DNA from: Megalopta genalis
Taxonomy: Eukaryota > Arthropoda > Insecta > Hymenoptera > Halictidae
Length of the DNA stretch: 64,000 bases
Assembly (NCBI RefSeq): GCF_051020955.1
Contig: NC_135014.1
Location: 682,001 to 746,000, forward strand
Direction of reading: 5' to 3'
In this document: positions 31,184-44,307 of the stretch, piece after piece
Position numbering within the stretch: position 1 is the stretch's first letter
How the letters are laid out: every line of letters starts with the position of its first letter
The notes under the pieces: generated by a model
Database searches by the model: none
What the model saw: the letters and a program-made list of their open reading frames with translations, nothing else
Told to the model about the DNA's origin: nothing
Translations under genes and position numbers: made by a program

Positions 31184-34100
31184 TGCAGAAAACGTTTCAC
31201 CGCAGAAAAACTATTATTGTACTGTCAACGGCTTTGTATACGATCGATCTAAAACAAATATACAAAGACTAGAGACAACTAAGAGGACAGAATCGCGTGT
31301 ACGAGATCTCCGCGAGCGATCGCCGCGAAATAAATATAAACCATATAATATATATATATGTCCATCGACAATCGAATTCCGCAAAGGTAGCACTTAATTC
31401 CCGATTGGTTCGAGCCGCCGGACAAAGATATTAGAATGATAAAAGAGCCACCGCGTTACCGGTTCCTCGAGCAAAGCGACCCCCACGAGCGAATCGTGCA
31501 TCCGCTGTCACCAAGTGGAAAGACATTATTAGCGTAAGAGGGAACAGGATAATGAAGGGTCCTTGCGCAACGTAAGATACAGATGTATCGATATACACAC
31601 AGAGCCAGCTAAGCATTCTACGAACGATCGAACTGCCGAACGAGAGCGCCGATTCGACTGTTCCCCCGCCGTTTCCAATGTCGTGTCGAAGGAATCTTCG
31701 TTAAGCCGAACAAAAACGAAGAATCACGAAAACGAACGAACGAATTTCCGAACGTGAACAACGAAACGTACGGACGGACAACGTGCCCGCGGTGCTTTCG
31801 GCAGCGATGCAGCACGCTTGCCGAGAATTTGTTTCGCGCGAGTACCAAAAAGAAAACAAAAAAATGAAAAGATAAAGAGAGAGAGAAATAGGTTAAACGA
31901 GACGCCCGTCGACAACGGTCGACGCGGGTCGATCTCCGCGCGAGACACGACGCGACGCGAAGTTCTCTCGTTCCAACGTTTCGAACGATCGAGTCGGTTA
32001 ATACAATTTACCCGCGACTCGTTACTCATTACGATTAATATTGTTTCTCGGTCCAGCCACGCGTCCCTGCGGTCAAGGAGTATAGGACTTCCCGATTTTC
32101 TGATCAACCCATCCGACGACGACGACACGACGACGCGCGACCACTCGGAAGGGTTAACCGGCGAAGCAAACGACTTCGCTTCCTTCCGAGGAACGCGCGA
32201 ACACGTAGGCGCACAGCCTACAGCGCGCGCGGGTCACCGGTGGCCCGACGACCGGCCGAAAAAAGAAAAAAAAAAAGAAAAGAAACGAAACGGTCGAGAA
32301 GACTTTTCTTTGTTTCTTTTCTTTTTTTTTTTATCAGCCGAGCCTGAAGAAATCGGGAAGCGAGCATATACCTCGACCATAGGACGGTAGGTCCAAACAA
32401 TCGCCTGCCTTCAGGCAAGGGACCGATAAGGTCCAACAGCGGTCAGAGCTGTGATTGGTTGAAACAATATGTGGCTATCGCCCGTCATTCTGGGAGAACG
32501 TACAGTTAACATGCAGCCTTGCGCTAAAAAGTGTCAAACCAAGAGACTGAAACAACAACGGAAGAATATGAGAGAAAAAAAATAATAAAGAAAAAATACA
32601 GTAGTAAGAAAGAAAAAAATCAAAGCGAAGTCCGTTCGACGAACTCCGTTTACGGTTCCGATGATTACTAAACAGTATGTATATATATATATATAATATA
32701 TATATATATATATACATATTTATACATTTATATATTTATATATGTATATACGTAACAGAGAGAGAAACAGATTATATTACACACACACGGTGCTCGATTA
32801 ACAGTGTACAAACGAATCGGTTCCTTTGGAGAAGAAAAAAAAAACAATCAAAAAAGTAACCGACGAACCTTCGAGCGAGATATTTCCCAGAACGACAGGC
32901 TACGCCCAATCTTTCGAGCTTTCCACAGAACGTCTTTATTCGAAACAAGTTTGATAATGTGACACTCAATAAATAACAGAATTTCTACATGTCCAATTCT
33001 GCCATCGGATTGTCCTGCCGAATCCAAGAACGAAAGGAAAGCTCGGCGAAGAGAGAATAATGTCCCCCGAGAAATTGCCGACCGTTTTCTTTTTCCGTTG
33101 GTGAACGAGAATCGGTCACCATTTTTTTCTTTTTTTCTTTTCGGTTCCTTTTCTTTCTTATCGCTCCGACTGTTTTGAAAAACATCGGCGGCGTGAGTGG
33201 CGGGGAGAGAGGGGGGGCGGCACGCAACAACCGATCGCCCATCGTCGGATCGTCGGGAAAAACAAATGAACACGGAGAGAGAGACCCCGCGCGGCGGTGG
33301 AAACGAGTTCCCCGGGCACGATTCGGAAAGACAACCTCTGAAAATGAATGTATATACTCATAACGATGTGTAGTTTTTTTTAAAGGTACGTACACGTGTT
33401 GTACGGCACGGTATGCTGTTTCATAATATTTTTTGTTTTGTTTTTTTTCTCGAAGTACTGGTAGAAGTCGAGTGAAAGAATAGACAAACAGGGTGCCTAC
33501 TGAGGTAAAACCATCACGAAGAGAAAGAAGTATAATAATAATAATAATAATAATAATAATGCTCGCACGTTACTACTCGTGTGTGCTCTTCACGAACGAA
33601 CGGCTCGTTTTAGTTTATAACAGTACGATGATTCGTAAACTCATATACATATATATATGTATATATATATATTTCGTATTATTTTTCGTATTGGTTTGTT
33701 TTTTTTTTTTTTGGTATCTTTGTTTTCATTTTCGTTCGTTTTATTAGTTTATTTTTTTTTCGTTTTGTTTTCGGTTTTTCGTTTTGCTTTTGTTTTTCTT
33801 ATCGAGCACAAAAAGTCTCGTGAATTTTAGTCGCAGCCTCCTCTTGCACCGTCTTCGCCACACTTTCGCAATACGGTAACACGTGCCGACTTCCATTCGT
33901 CTGAAAGCATGAAACGTATGAAAAGTTCGAGCTTCGGCGATCGAAATTCCCGGGGAGCAAAGTATCGATATCACCGTCCACCTAGGAGGAGAACAGTGAT
34001 TGGTGTACAAAGTGGTGTCGTTTTTTGCTCTCTTTTACTCTTGCCTGCTTTTTCTTTTTGGTTATGTTTGTTTGTTCTCTCTCTCTCGCTCTCTCTCTCT

Positions 34101-34936
34101 CGCGCTCTCTCTCTCTCTCTCTCTCTCGCTCGCTCGCTCTCCCGTCGCGCGAATCCTCGCAGACTATATATTCGTATGTATGTATGCATGTATGTATGTA
34201 TGTATGTATGTATACTTAAGATCGCAAAATACATCGACACGAACAATTGTTAAACGGTCAACTTTGCGTCATTTTTTGCTATATCAATAGACACCCTGAG
34301 AAAGAAAAACAGAACAGATAGAGAAAGAAAACTGTTCAGAACGACAGCGGTGAAGACGAAAGGAGGGGGGAGAAGTTCTTTCCGAGGGATGCTGTAGAGT
34401 TCGGTCTTTTCTTTTTTTTTTGGTGTTTCTTTTTTTTTCATCCGATCGTAGAATCCGACGTCGATCGAGAAAAATCGATCGAATAGTGTTGCGCGCGAGT
34501 GATAAGAGGAGTTCACACGTCCCCCGAGTGGATTTTAAACGAAACCGGACAACTCCTCGGACAACAGCAGTTGTAAAACTCCACAATCGGATATATATCA
34601 GAAGAAAAAGTCGGTGGTCGGGGGGGGGGGGGTTGTAGAGGGATAAAGTAAAGAAAATGGCGTGAGTCGAGTGTAGAGAGAGCTGGTGTCAGATTTTGTA
34701 AGCACCCTCTGTACTTACCACTCACTCATGCGTCGCCAACATGTTCCTTGCAAAGGAAGAAGGCTTTCTCGGATCGAATCGGTTACTTCTGCTTTAACGG
34801 CCGACGAACGATATTCGTTAACAGCCGCTTGTTACACGATCGAGATCCAAAAAGATTTCTTGGATCCACGTGCCCCGCCGAAGTGAAAATAAAATGATAG
34901 AGGTGAAACGCGTCGCCTACAATTATCTGCGGTATA
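31184..34936. other. Intergenic or UTR-like sequence with microsatellites
   Basis: Purine- and pyrimidine-rich blocks, (TA)n at 32,676-32,745, (AAT)n at 33,532-33,560, (TC)n at 34,075-34,140 and (GTAT)n at 34,175-34,213. Two short coding-like stretches on the minus strand (33,799-33,981 and 34,719-34,831) are discussed in the findings. Part may be 3' UTR of the BuGZ gene, which is transcribed into this region; no transcript end can be fixed. Confidence 0.4.
33799..33981 (-). CDS. Possible terminal exon of an unidentified minus-strand gene
   Basis: A 60-codon open stretch runs from a good acceptor (TTCTCCTCCTAG/GTGGAC, exon base 33,981) to TAA at 33,799. It begins VDGDIDTLLPGNFD and ends ESVAKTVQEEAATKIHETFCAR, a balanced, amphipathic composition unlike the low-complexity surroundings. 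I do not recognise a family and found no upstream exon with compatible phase. It may be chance. Confidence 0.22.
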   Translation of the reverse strand: MDGDIDTLLPGNFDRRSSNFSYVSCFQTNGSRHVLPYCESVAKTVQEEAATKIHETFCAR

Positions 34937-35301
34937 CAGGGTGTCCCAAAAATGTCTCGCAATCCGAAAGCGGCGGGTTCCTCGGGTCATTCGAAAGAAC
35001 TTTTTCCTTTACAAAAATTTTCTCCGAGGCACCGTTAACGAGTTATTAACGAAAAACAGTGACCAATGAGAGGCGAGCTCGGCTGGCGCGAGGCGACCAA
35101 GCCAATGAGCGGAACTACGCTTCATGCGTTGGTTGGCTGGGTCGCCTCGCGTCAGCCGTACTCGATCCTTATTGGTCACTGTTTTTCGTTAATATCTCGT
35201 TAACGGTGCCTCGGAGAACATTTTTGTAAAGGAAGAAGTTGCTTCAAATCATCCGAGGAACCCGCCATTTCCGGATTGCGAGACATTTTTGGGACATCCT
35301 G
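34937..35301. mobile_element. MITE family 1 copy
   Basis: CAGGGTGTCCCAAAAATGTC at the left with TA before it, and GACATTTTTGGGACATCCTG at the right, where the expected TA has become TG. The arms mirror one another around a GC-rich centre (GGCGAGCTCGGCTGGCGCG). Confidence 0.9.
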
Positions 35302-38300
35302 TGTACCTTTCTCCTTGGTACCGACCGATAACCGAAGAAGACACAGCAAAGTCACACGGACACGTGACGGTGGCCGTTCGCGAGTGACAAAGGACTACTC
35401 TGTAACCAAAGAAAAAGCCGTTCCTTCCCAATACGAATGAAATACATATTGTTTCTTACGGTCTATCGAACACCGCGAAATCGGTTACAGTAATAACGCG
35501 CTAGAACACCGTTCGCCTAAATTCGTTGTCAGAGAAGCATTATCGAATTTAACTTCCTGTGTTTTTGCTTATTGCTTTTTTTTTTGTTTCATATAAATGC
35601 ATCGGCACACCATTGAAACGTAATTACATTTCCGTTTTAATCGAATAATTTTGCTCTTTAGACTATTATGCGTTATTAACGTTTATTATTCGGTACTTTT
35701 ATTTATTCTTGCCACTCTGCATGAACTACGCTATTTTTTCGGCTACGCTACTCTCTCTCTCTCTCTTCCGATGGTAAAAAATCTAACATTATAGAAGATT
35801 CTTATTATGTTATAAGATAACTTTATGTCGTTTACATGGATAAATGAAAGACTCGTTTCTATTAACCACAGAAAGTACTACGTTCCTCCTATTTTATATG
35901 TATAACGTGTAGTTCGATAGATATTAATGCGAGACTTCCGTTCGGTAATTGGTAAATTTATATAAAAATGCTAAAAAGTAATGAATTTTTAGCCAATATA
36001 GGTATTTCGATATGCACCTTAAGTTATTGAATACAAACGTTTTCAATGAAGAAAGAATGATCGATCGTGTCAATAAAGGTACGTTATTCTGTAGACAACA
36101 AAAACTATACATAGATTATGTGTATATATGTTATTATATTAATGTTAAAGATATCGATAACCATGAAATGACAGGAAGTTAAATTTCAGCGAGTTCGCAT
36201 TATCTTATTCCTCTATCATCTCTATCATTTTTCTTTGCACTCCTACCAGGCAAATTTTGCATTTAGAATCAGTCGTATCTCACCGACTGTGAAAGCTGAA
36301 TTCAGCATTCAGAAATTGAATAAACTTTTAAAACGGTATGCTAGAGTTTGCCCTGTATTAAAATTACAGTATTTGTATCCTTATTGAAACGCTTATTCGT
36401 AAATAAAGGTGTTACGTCAAGGTTATGTCACAAACACAAATTATTTACGATTTAATAAAATTATTGGTAACTAATACAAAAAGATCAAGCTTTAAAAAGA
36501 TTCACCGGTGGCAAGTCCGTGCAATTTTGTTTCGACGAGTGAGCGTTAAAATATACGTAACTTTATGTTTTCATAGTAACAATATCTTATCTGAAATACG
36601 TTTAGATCTCGATGCTTTCAATATCTCCGTACAACGGTGTTAAGATATATTTAAAAATTTTTTTCTCGGTTCGAGTCCGGCTCAAACTGATGTCTTTTTT
36701 ATAGATTAAACATTTCGTTATCGTTATTCGATAAAATTTCTTTTGGCTCCACCTATAATTATTAATAATAAAACATCTTTAAATCTACCTTACATATTGA
36801 TTCGATCAAATAAATTTGACTTAAAATTATTCTCGTGCACCCGGATAAAATATCTTTGTAATATTTTGAGAAATACTTTTAAATAAATAATAATTATTGC
36901 TACTTGTATACTACACAAATTTATAAGTAATTTGAAAAAAAATCGACGTTTACTACTTATCTGTGATAATCATACTTCTACGATCATAAAACATAATTAA
37001 GTTAATAAAAGTCAACTTCTCTGTTTCGACATGATGAAAAAACTTTCGGGGATGATACTTATGATACGATAACGTTACTGTAAAAACACAAATTAATGTC
37101 TTCTTTCATTTCTAATTTTCAACAACCACGATTTCAAACAGAAAACAGAAGTATTCATACCTATAAAATTTTTTATTTACGTTCAGACAGTTCCTTGGTC
37201 TAAATTTCATTGCATCTGCATAATCCAATCGCAATGTTAAATTGCAATTGAGAAAACAAGGCAAAATGAAACATACGTTTCTATAAGATAACTTAATCGT
37301 TTGGATGTGCTGAATTAAGCTTTGATAAGACAGCGATGTAGTACGTTATATATCTTGTACACTTACAGAAGAGATATAGTAAAATTTCAGTACTGTTTAA
37401 ATAGGCTAAATATTGATCTGTGCAATTCTATAATGTTTTGTAAACGTAAACACAAAATCCAATTAAAGGTTTTTCAAAAAAAAATAAACCAGCACGAACA
37501 ATAAAAATGCTACACAGAGATGTGCTTCGGTAGTAACAAAGAAGAAACAAGTTAATGCGCAACAATTATTAATAGCTTTACACTTCAATATTAATACCCT
37601 TTAATTATGTTTGCCATCATCCTATTTGGATTCCATCTTGCAAAATATTAGAGAAACTATTTCTTTCTTTTTAATAATTTTCCACTGTTATTTTCACTTG
37701 GAATAACTTTATTTGAAAGTAAATAATGGAAAATATTTAGGGTAAGTACCTATACGTATTACTCATAACGAATATATTACATTCACGTGTAACTTTTCTA
37801 TAAAGTTCAAACGTGTTACTGAAATTGCGTACCATATCTCTTCTAATTATTAAAAATATGTATACACATAGTGCTCCGAACACTCTTGATCACAACAAGA
37901 GGTATCGGGGGGCCCAGTGTACAGTGACTACGTTATATAGTGAAAGATCTTTAACATATTCTTTATTGTAAGGAAAAATATACTCTAAATGTTTCGTTGA
38001 ATCGAACGTCCCTTAAAAAGGTCCGTAGATAATGTATATCGACCGCGCAAAAGCAAGCCGATTCGATCTGAAGCGTTAACAAAATAAAAGTTGTGACAAA
38101 CTAACCTGAGGCGACAGAATATTCACACTGCGGCTGACGTGTCAATTGTTTTCTTTTTTCTCAAGAAGAATCGGGCTGCTTTGTCTATGTTGTTTCATAT
38201 CGAACATATCGAGAATCAGAGAAACGAGCGCACGAGCGCGCGCGCGCGAAATGTCGAAGCGAATTTCGTTTCAAGCTGCAGTGTGAAGGATCACCTTTCC

Positions 38301-39236
38301 GCAATCGCGTCTCTCCAAGAGAACACTGGTGCAGAGGCTGAGAAACAGCGAGTGGAAACGGTCTACCATGAAATAATATAGGACGAAGGTATATTATACA
38401 GTGTTCACCTCTACTTAAGACTTACCGATCGAAAGATCCACAACATCTTTCAAAAACTGACTCGATATATTTGTATCACAACAAGTAACGTAAAATTCTT
38501 AGCGTACGGCTTTGCAACAATACAACGTCTGCTGCCATCATCGGGCAGCTTCTCACGAGTTTTCGCTCAAATATAGCCATCATCAACGAGACAATAGTCA
38601 TAATTGTTGTATAAAACTACAACTTTCAATAGCAGGTACACAGATAATTATTAATATTAATCAAAGATCGATAAAAGGGGTCGTGTAAAATCCCTATTGC
38701 ACCATCCGAGCGAACAACAAAAATTGCAGATTTCAACTGACAAGATGAAAACCGAATTGTACGTTGCTCGTCCGGCGATTCATCGAACTCCTTCAAGGGC
38801 ACAAAGGAACTCATTTTGCATGGCTATATCTCGTACACGTAAAAAATTGTATAGTTATATGTTTTCTCTTCTTCTTTTCTTTTTTTTTTTTTTTACTGTT
38901 TTCTGTCTGAATTTTTCGTCTGAATCAGCCAATCGAGGAAGGAACTTAGCCGACCGTTTCCACTGCACCTGGTAAACCCTCTCAGGCATTGACGTGATGT
39001 GTTTTGCAATGACATATAATTAAAAAAACAAAGATTTTGCTAACTTCGTGTAAACTTCGTGGGAGAAGATGCGTCAAGTGCAGCCGCGGCCGATCAACGA
39101 AGTGTGTCCACGCGAACTAACATGTTTTACGCGTGCTTCTTCCCTCTTCTCAGTCAGGTCCGGACCCTAATAAAATTTAGGGGCGGGCCCAAAGCACGAA
39201 GTGCAGTGGCGGGGTGGGCCCGTCCATTGGAGGTGA
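35302..39236. other. AT-rich non-coding span downstream of BuGZ
   Basis: Moderately AT-rich, few repeats, no ORF over 80 codons with recognisable content. It is the expected place for the BuGZ 3' UTR. Next to the BuGZ stop, GGGCGGGCCC (39,181-39,190) can pair with GGGCCCGTCC (39,216-39,225) as an RNA stem. Confidence 0.4.
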
Positions 39237-42200
39237 TCATCTGAAGCGTGGGTGCATCATCGGAGCCAACATGGGCGCACCAGGGAAACCCATTGGGGCT
39301 GCGAATGCAGGATGCATCGCGCCCGGTGGTAACGCTCCTATCATACCTGCAAATCACAATGCATCATAAATAAATACACCCGCATAACATTATTCTTCCC
39401 GCCCCTTTCATTGTTTTTCTTTTGTTTTATTTTCTTTTTCTTTTAAATTACTTTCTTCTGATCTTTTTTTTTAACAATTTATATATAGTCTTCATATATA
39501 TATATATATACTTACGTTGCAAAGAATGATAGTTAAAACATAAACAAATAAAACTCTGTGTGTGTGTTTGTGTGTGTGTATGTATGTGTGTATGCATGTA
39601 TGTATGTACGTGTATTTCGAATGCATAGAGAATGCTCTCCTGTTTGTTCCCCGACCCGATCCCCCACCCTTTTTCAATCGGAGACCGGGAATCCGATGAG
39701 AATACAAGTTTACTGAATTAGAAAAAGAAACGTGAGAAGATGACGGAAAATTTTTACATTCCGGAACTTGATCCAGTGCGTGGTTTCGTTACTCTATTAA
39801 ACGGGAAGTTGCCTGACAGCCGACCGATGAAAATGTTCAGAAATGACAAATATCGAAATCCATCGTAGTGTTCTCCCTTTTTTACACGAGAAACCAAAGA
39901 ATCGAACGAACGGTGTTGTTCTCCTTGCTATTCGGTTCGTCTATACTCATTTTTAAGTAGTGATAGGTGATTGAAAGAGAGAGAGGAAAAAAAAGAACAG
40001 AAATTTTACACGATGTACCTATACACATAAATGAGTGAAAACGAAAAAAAGAAAATAGAATAGAAAATGAAAAGTATAATGTATTATATCCAAAATGGAG
40101 TCAAACCTTTTGAAACGAGCACATGTCGCATCTGCTGGAAGGTTGTGCCCTTTCTTTTAAAACGACGTAATGATAGAGACTCGAGTTTTTCCTAGGTCTA
40201 CAGTATACACCCGCAAGGGTTTATTATTTAGCAGCCCACCTACGTCTATCTAGCAACTTTATCAATGCGTATTGCCATACTATTTAAGGTATTGAGCTTA
40301 GCATGCAGTGTGCCGCATATGCAATACAGGTCACAACAAACGGACAAAATGTGATATACCACACAAAACCTCACACCATACAAAGAAAAGAAACTCATTC
40401 TTTGATATAATATTGTAATACGTTTTCTCATGATCCGAGAGCAAATCGCTCGGCTGCCAGCCGATCTTCCTAAACGCTTCTCCAAAAAACACTTTCGAGG
40501 AATAAAATAGGACAATACAAGGTATCCAAAAAATGTCTCGCAATCCGAACGTGGCGGGTTCCTCGGGTCATTCGAAGCAGCTTTTTCCTTTACAAAAATT
40601 TTCTCCGAGGCACCGTTAACGAGTTATTAACGAGAAACAGTGACCAATGAGAGGCGAGCTCGGCTGGCGCGAGGCGAGGTTGGCTGGGCCGCCTCACGTC
40701 AACCGTACTCGATTCTTATTGGTCACTGTTTTTCGTTAAGAACTCGTTAACGGTGCCTCGGAGAACATTTTTGTAAAGGAAGAAGCTGCTTCAAATGATC
40801 CGAGGAACCCGCCATTTCTGGATCGCGAGATATTTTTGGCACACCCTGTATAATATCGGATATATCGTCGGGAATATCGTCGGATCTGTCGTTTTTATGC
40901 GTATTCTGATTCCGTGTATGCGACACGTTGTGAAATTTCAATAATTGTAGAGAAGCAGAAATTCACTTGAACCTTGTTCCGACATCGTTGCTCCACAGAC
41001 TGGTAACGATAACTGACCCAACACATTAAAGAAAATTTCGATTATAATTGTTATTCCCTTGTTCACCGATATTAAAGTGGATACAGTAATGTCTCCCTTA
41101 AAATGGACAATTTAGGAAGAGGAGATACGATTGTTCGAGCCTTGCAACTCGTTTTTATAGTCGTTGACAATCGATAACCATAAAAAACGAGCCACGAGGC
41201 TCGAACAATCGTATATCTCCTTTTCCAAAATTGTCCATTTTTGTGGACAATCTGAGCGTCAATTAGAGAGACATTATTGTACTCTCAGTGTTAGATATGT
41301 GTGAGACAAATCAATTATTACTGTTATACGTCTACGCAAACGTTTTTTGGGCCAAATGAAGATTGTTTACCGTGGAACTGACTCGATTTCATTGGAATCA
41401 CTCCTACGACGAAAAGCTGGTCTATGGTGTGAGGAAAATACGTTGCATTCGTTCTTGTTGCAAGTTTCCTTTAACGTTACGATGTATACCGCAATAAGGA
41501 CAACGGCAACGGAAAGTAATCCCTTCCCTCTTCCTTCTTTTAGTACTCTAATTTTATGTGTTAAATAGTTTTCTAGGAAATACATCGAACTATTTTAAAG
41601 AGTCTCACACACAGGTTTTGTTAATTTTCATTTAAAAAAGATAATAGAATCAAAGACGTAACAACCAACGATCTACGTGAGATAAAAAGTCTGTCAAAGA
41701 TATCTGTGCTATGCTTCGGATGAATGTGTATATTAATTTTCACAACATATTAATTATCATTTTTTAAAGAACTTTCAATTAAAAGTCGATTTTTAGTTCT
41801 ATCGACTTATGAATATCGTTTTACAAAGCCAATTCTTTTAACTCTGATCTTTGTTATTTTCATGTATGAAACTCGTTAAAGGAAATTCAACTTTCTCAAT
41901 TTAGTACTGTTAAGTACCAAATTGTGAAGACTGAATTAGTTTGCTGCATTTGGTACCCTTAATGATGAAAACAGAAAAGGAAAATGAAAATTTGGATCCA
42001 TTAATTCCAGCTATAAAGAAGGAAGGGGTAGCTCTATTGTTGCCGAAACGATGCATGTCTTTCAAAATGATAACTTCGAACGACTGTCAGTACCGTGCCC
42101 AAAAAGCGGTTTCTCACTACTTGTATCACAACACCAGGATTTCAAGCTATATATGTAATACGAAGAGACAGGATGACAACACTTTTGGCAAGGTAATGGC

Positions 42201-42484
42201 GAGTGTATCGTAAGAAAAATATGGTTTAGTGGAGAGACAGTGTGTAAAGAAGCTAATGAAACAAAAAAGTAAAAAAAATTATATGTACGATGAACCAGCC
42301 GAGCGGCCGAAAATCGAATTAATTTCATAGTAGTGGTTTTATCGATTAAGAGAACAAATTTTGTACATATACATACATATAAATAACTACACACACATAT
42401 ATATATTATATATAAATATATATAGATATATATATATATATATATATAGAAATGTATAAAGAAGGTACATATACATACATATAA

Positions 42485-42549
<65 letters not shown>

Positions 42550-44268
42550 TATAGTATGTGTATATATACGTATATCTACGTCACATAGAAGAACCGCGAA
42601 TTATGTATTGCAAATTGAAAAGCAGGCATATTATATATGTTTCGCGATCATAAAAAAATATATAAATCTAGCGTAATCGTGCTTCTGGTACCGAGTACTC
42701 TAGTTTCAAGAGGAGGCATTTCACGTCCAAAGGGTCGTGATGTGTCCAAAATCAAAGTGTGGCTGTCCGGCGTTGAAGGAATCAGAACAGATGCAATATC
42801 GCTGGCCGCTCGACCCACCTGCCCAGTGACAATAATATAAATATACAGAAATTTATATATATATATAAATAGGTGTATTAATGTGACAATGATGATAATA
42901 ATAATCATAATAATAATAATAACAGTAATTAATAATTAATAAGAATAATAATAAATATAACGATGTGTATATATATATACATTATATATTTATCTATATA
43001 TTATATAAATATATACACATATATGGCTATATATATATGTATATATAGGCCACGTCACCGCATGCTAATTGCTAAGGACCAACCTTGTTGCGCTTGTATA
43101 AAACACAGTTTTAGTAACCAGACTGGGTTCGTTCGACACTCACCAAGGAGTGACTGGGCACCCTGGAAACGCACCGTTAAAGCATAAACGTACAAAACAC
43201 GCTGTCACAAATTCTGGCATACAGGTGAATCCTGAGCGTGCTAGTATCTGAACAGTCATACTCTCCTTTTTCCCTTTCGCTTTCTCTCTTCACACAGTTT
43301 TCTGAGGTCTGAATATCTTTTACGGGCCACATGAGAAACTGATTTCTTTTATAAAGTATTTCTCTATCACTCACAGCCATCCATATAACTTAAGACTAGC
43401 CATTGGACAAGCCTAATTTTATTGCCATAGGAATGGGCAAGGGTTGCTCAGTGAACGGATGAAGTGCAAAGGTATAGTATACTATGAATGTCAGATGAAA
43501 AACATTTTTGTCTCAATGATAAAACTATATTTACAGTAAATGAATCGTATAAAATTCAAGCTTTCGGATGTCATTACCGTTAGAAAAATATTTGTTTCAT
43601 TTGGAAACATTCAAGTCTCTTTACATTAGATCCAACGAAATTATTGTACTGTTACAATCGATGAATAAAAATATGCAATGTATGACCATTTATTGCATAA
43701 ACCATTACCTAATTTTGGCACTTCAATTTTAAAATCCTACTCTTCCTATTTTGCTCAAATAGGAAAATAAATGTGATTGACATCTTGTGATTGACAAACT
43801 CGAAGAAGCAGAATAACATTACATTTAGAAAAACGTAATTTAAGTTATACATTTCTTTAAAATGCTCCCGATCGTTCGGAATTGAAATACTGTAATACTA
43901 TATAAAAGTGTTCGAGCGATTTAAACACTTATATAATCATAAATGGATTATGATGGAATACCCTTATTGGAATGGGAATAAACACATAAAATTATAAAGA
44001 CTTACCTGGTGGCAGGCCCATGGGGGGCGGTCGCATCATGTTACCTCCATGAATCAGAGCGGGTGCAGCTAAGGTCATAGTAGGTCGCATGAGTGGTGCC
44101 ATCAAAGCGACAGAGCTAACAGGCATTGCAGCTGATGCAGGAACCATAACCGCTTGTGGAGGTCTCTGAAATCTCTGTTGTTGTTGAAGAGCATTTAACG
44201 CTGCCTGTTGCCTCTGTTGCTGATCCTGAAACGCAGCAGCTGCATTAGCAGCTGCAGCTGCTTGTTGT

Positions 44269-44307
<39 letters not shown>

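Noticed and set aside
31818..32390. 190-codon plus-strand ORF
   Set aside because: Arg/Lys-rich low-complexity translation without domains, overlapped by similar-length ORFs on the other strand; no splice context.
36660..36680. GGTTCGAGTCC, a perfect tRNA B-box/T-arm word
   Set aside because: No A-box, anticodon arm or acceptor stem pairing is found upstream within tRNA distance; it is an isolated word.
42637..42840. Coding-like stretches on both strands in BuGZ intron 5
   Set aside because: No acceptor/donor pair with fitting phase and no recognised motif; flanked by TA microsatellites.
43120..43170. Minus-strand mini-exon (CGTTTCCAG acceptor, CCTTG/GTGAGT donor) in BuGZ intron 5
   Set aside because: Its 19-nt length would break the phase into the last BuGZ exon and no other partner exon is seen.
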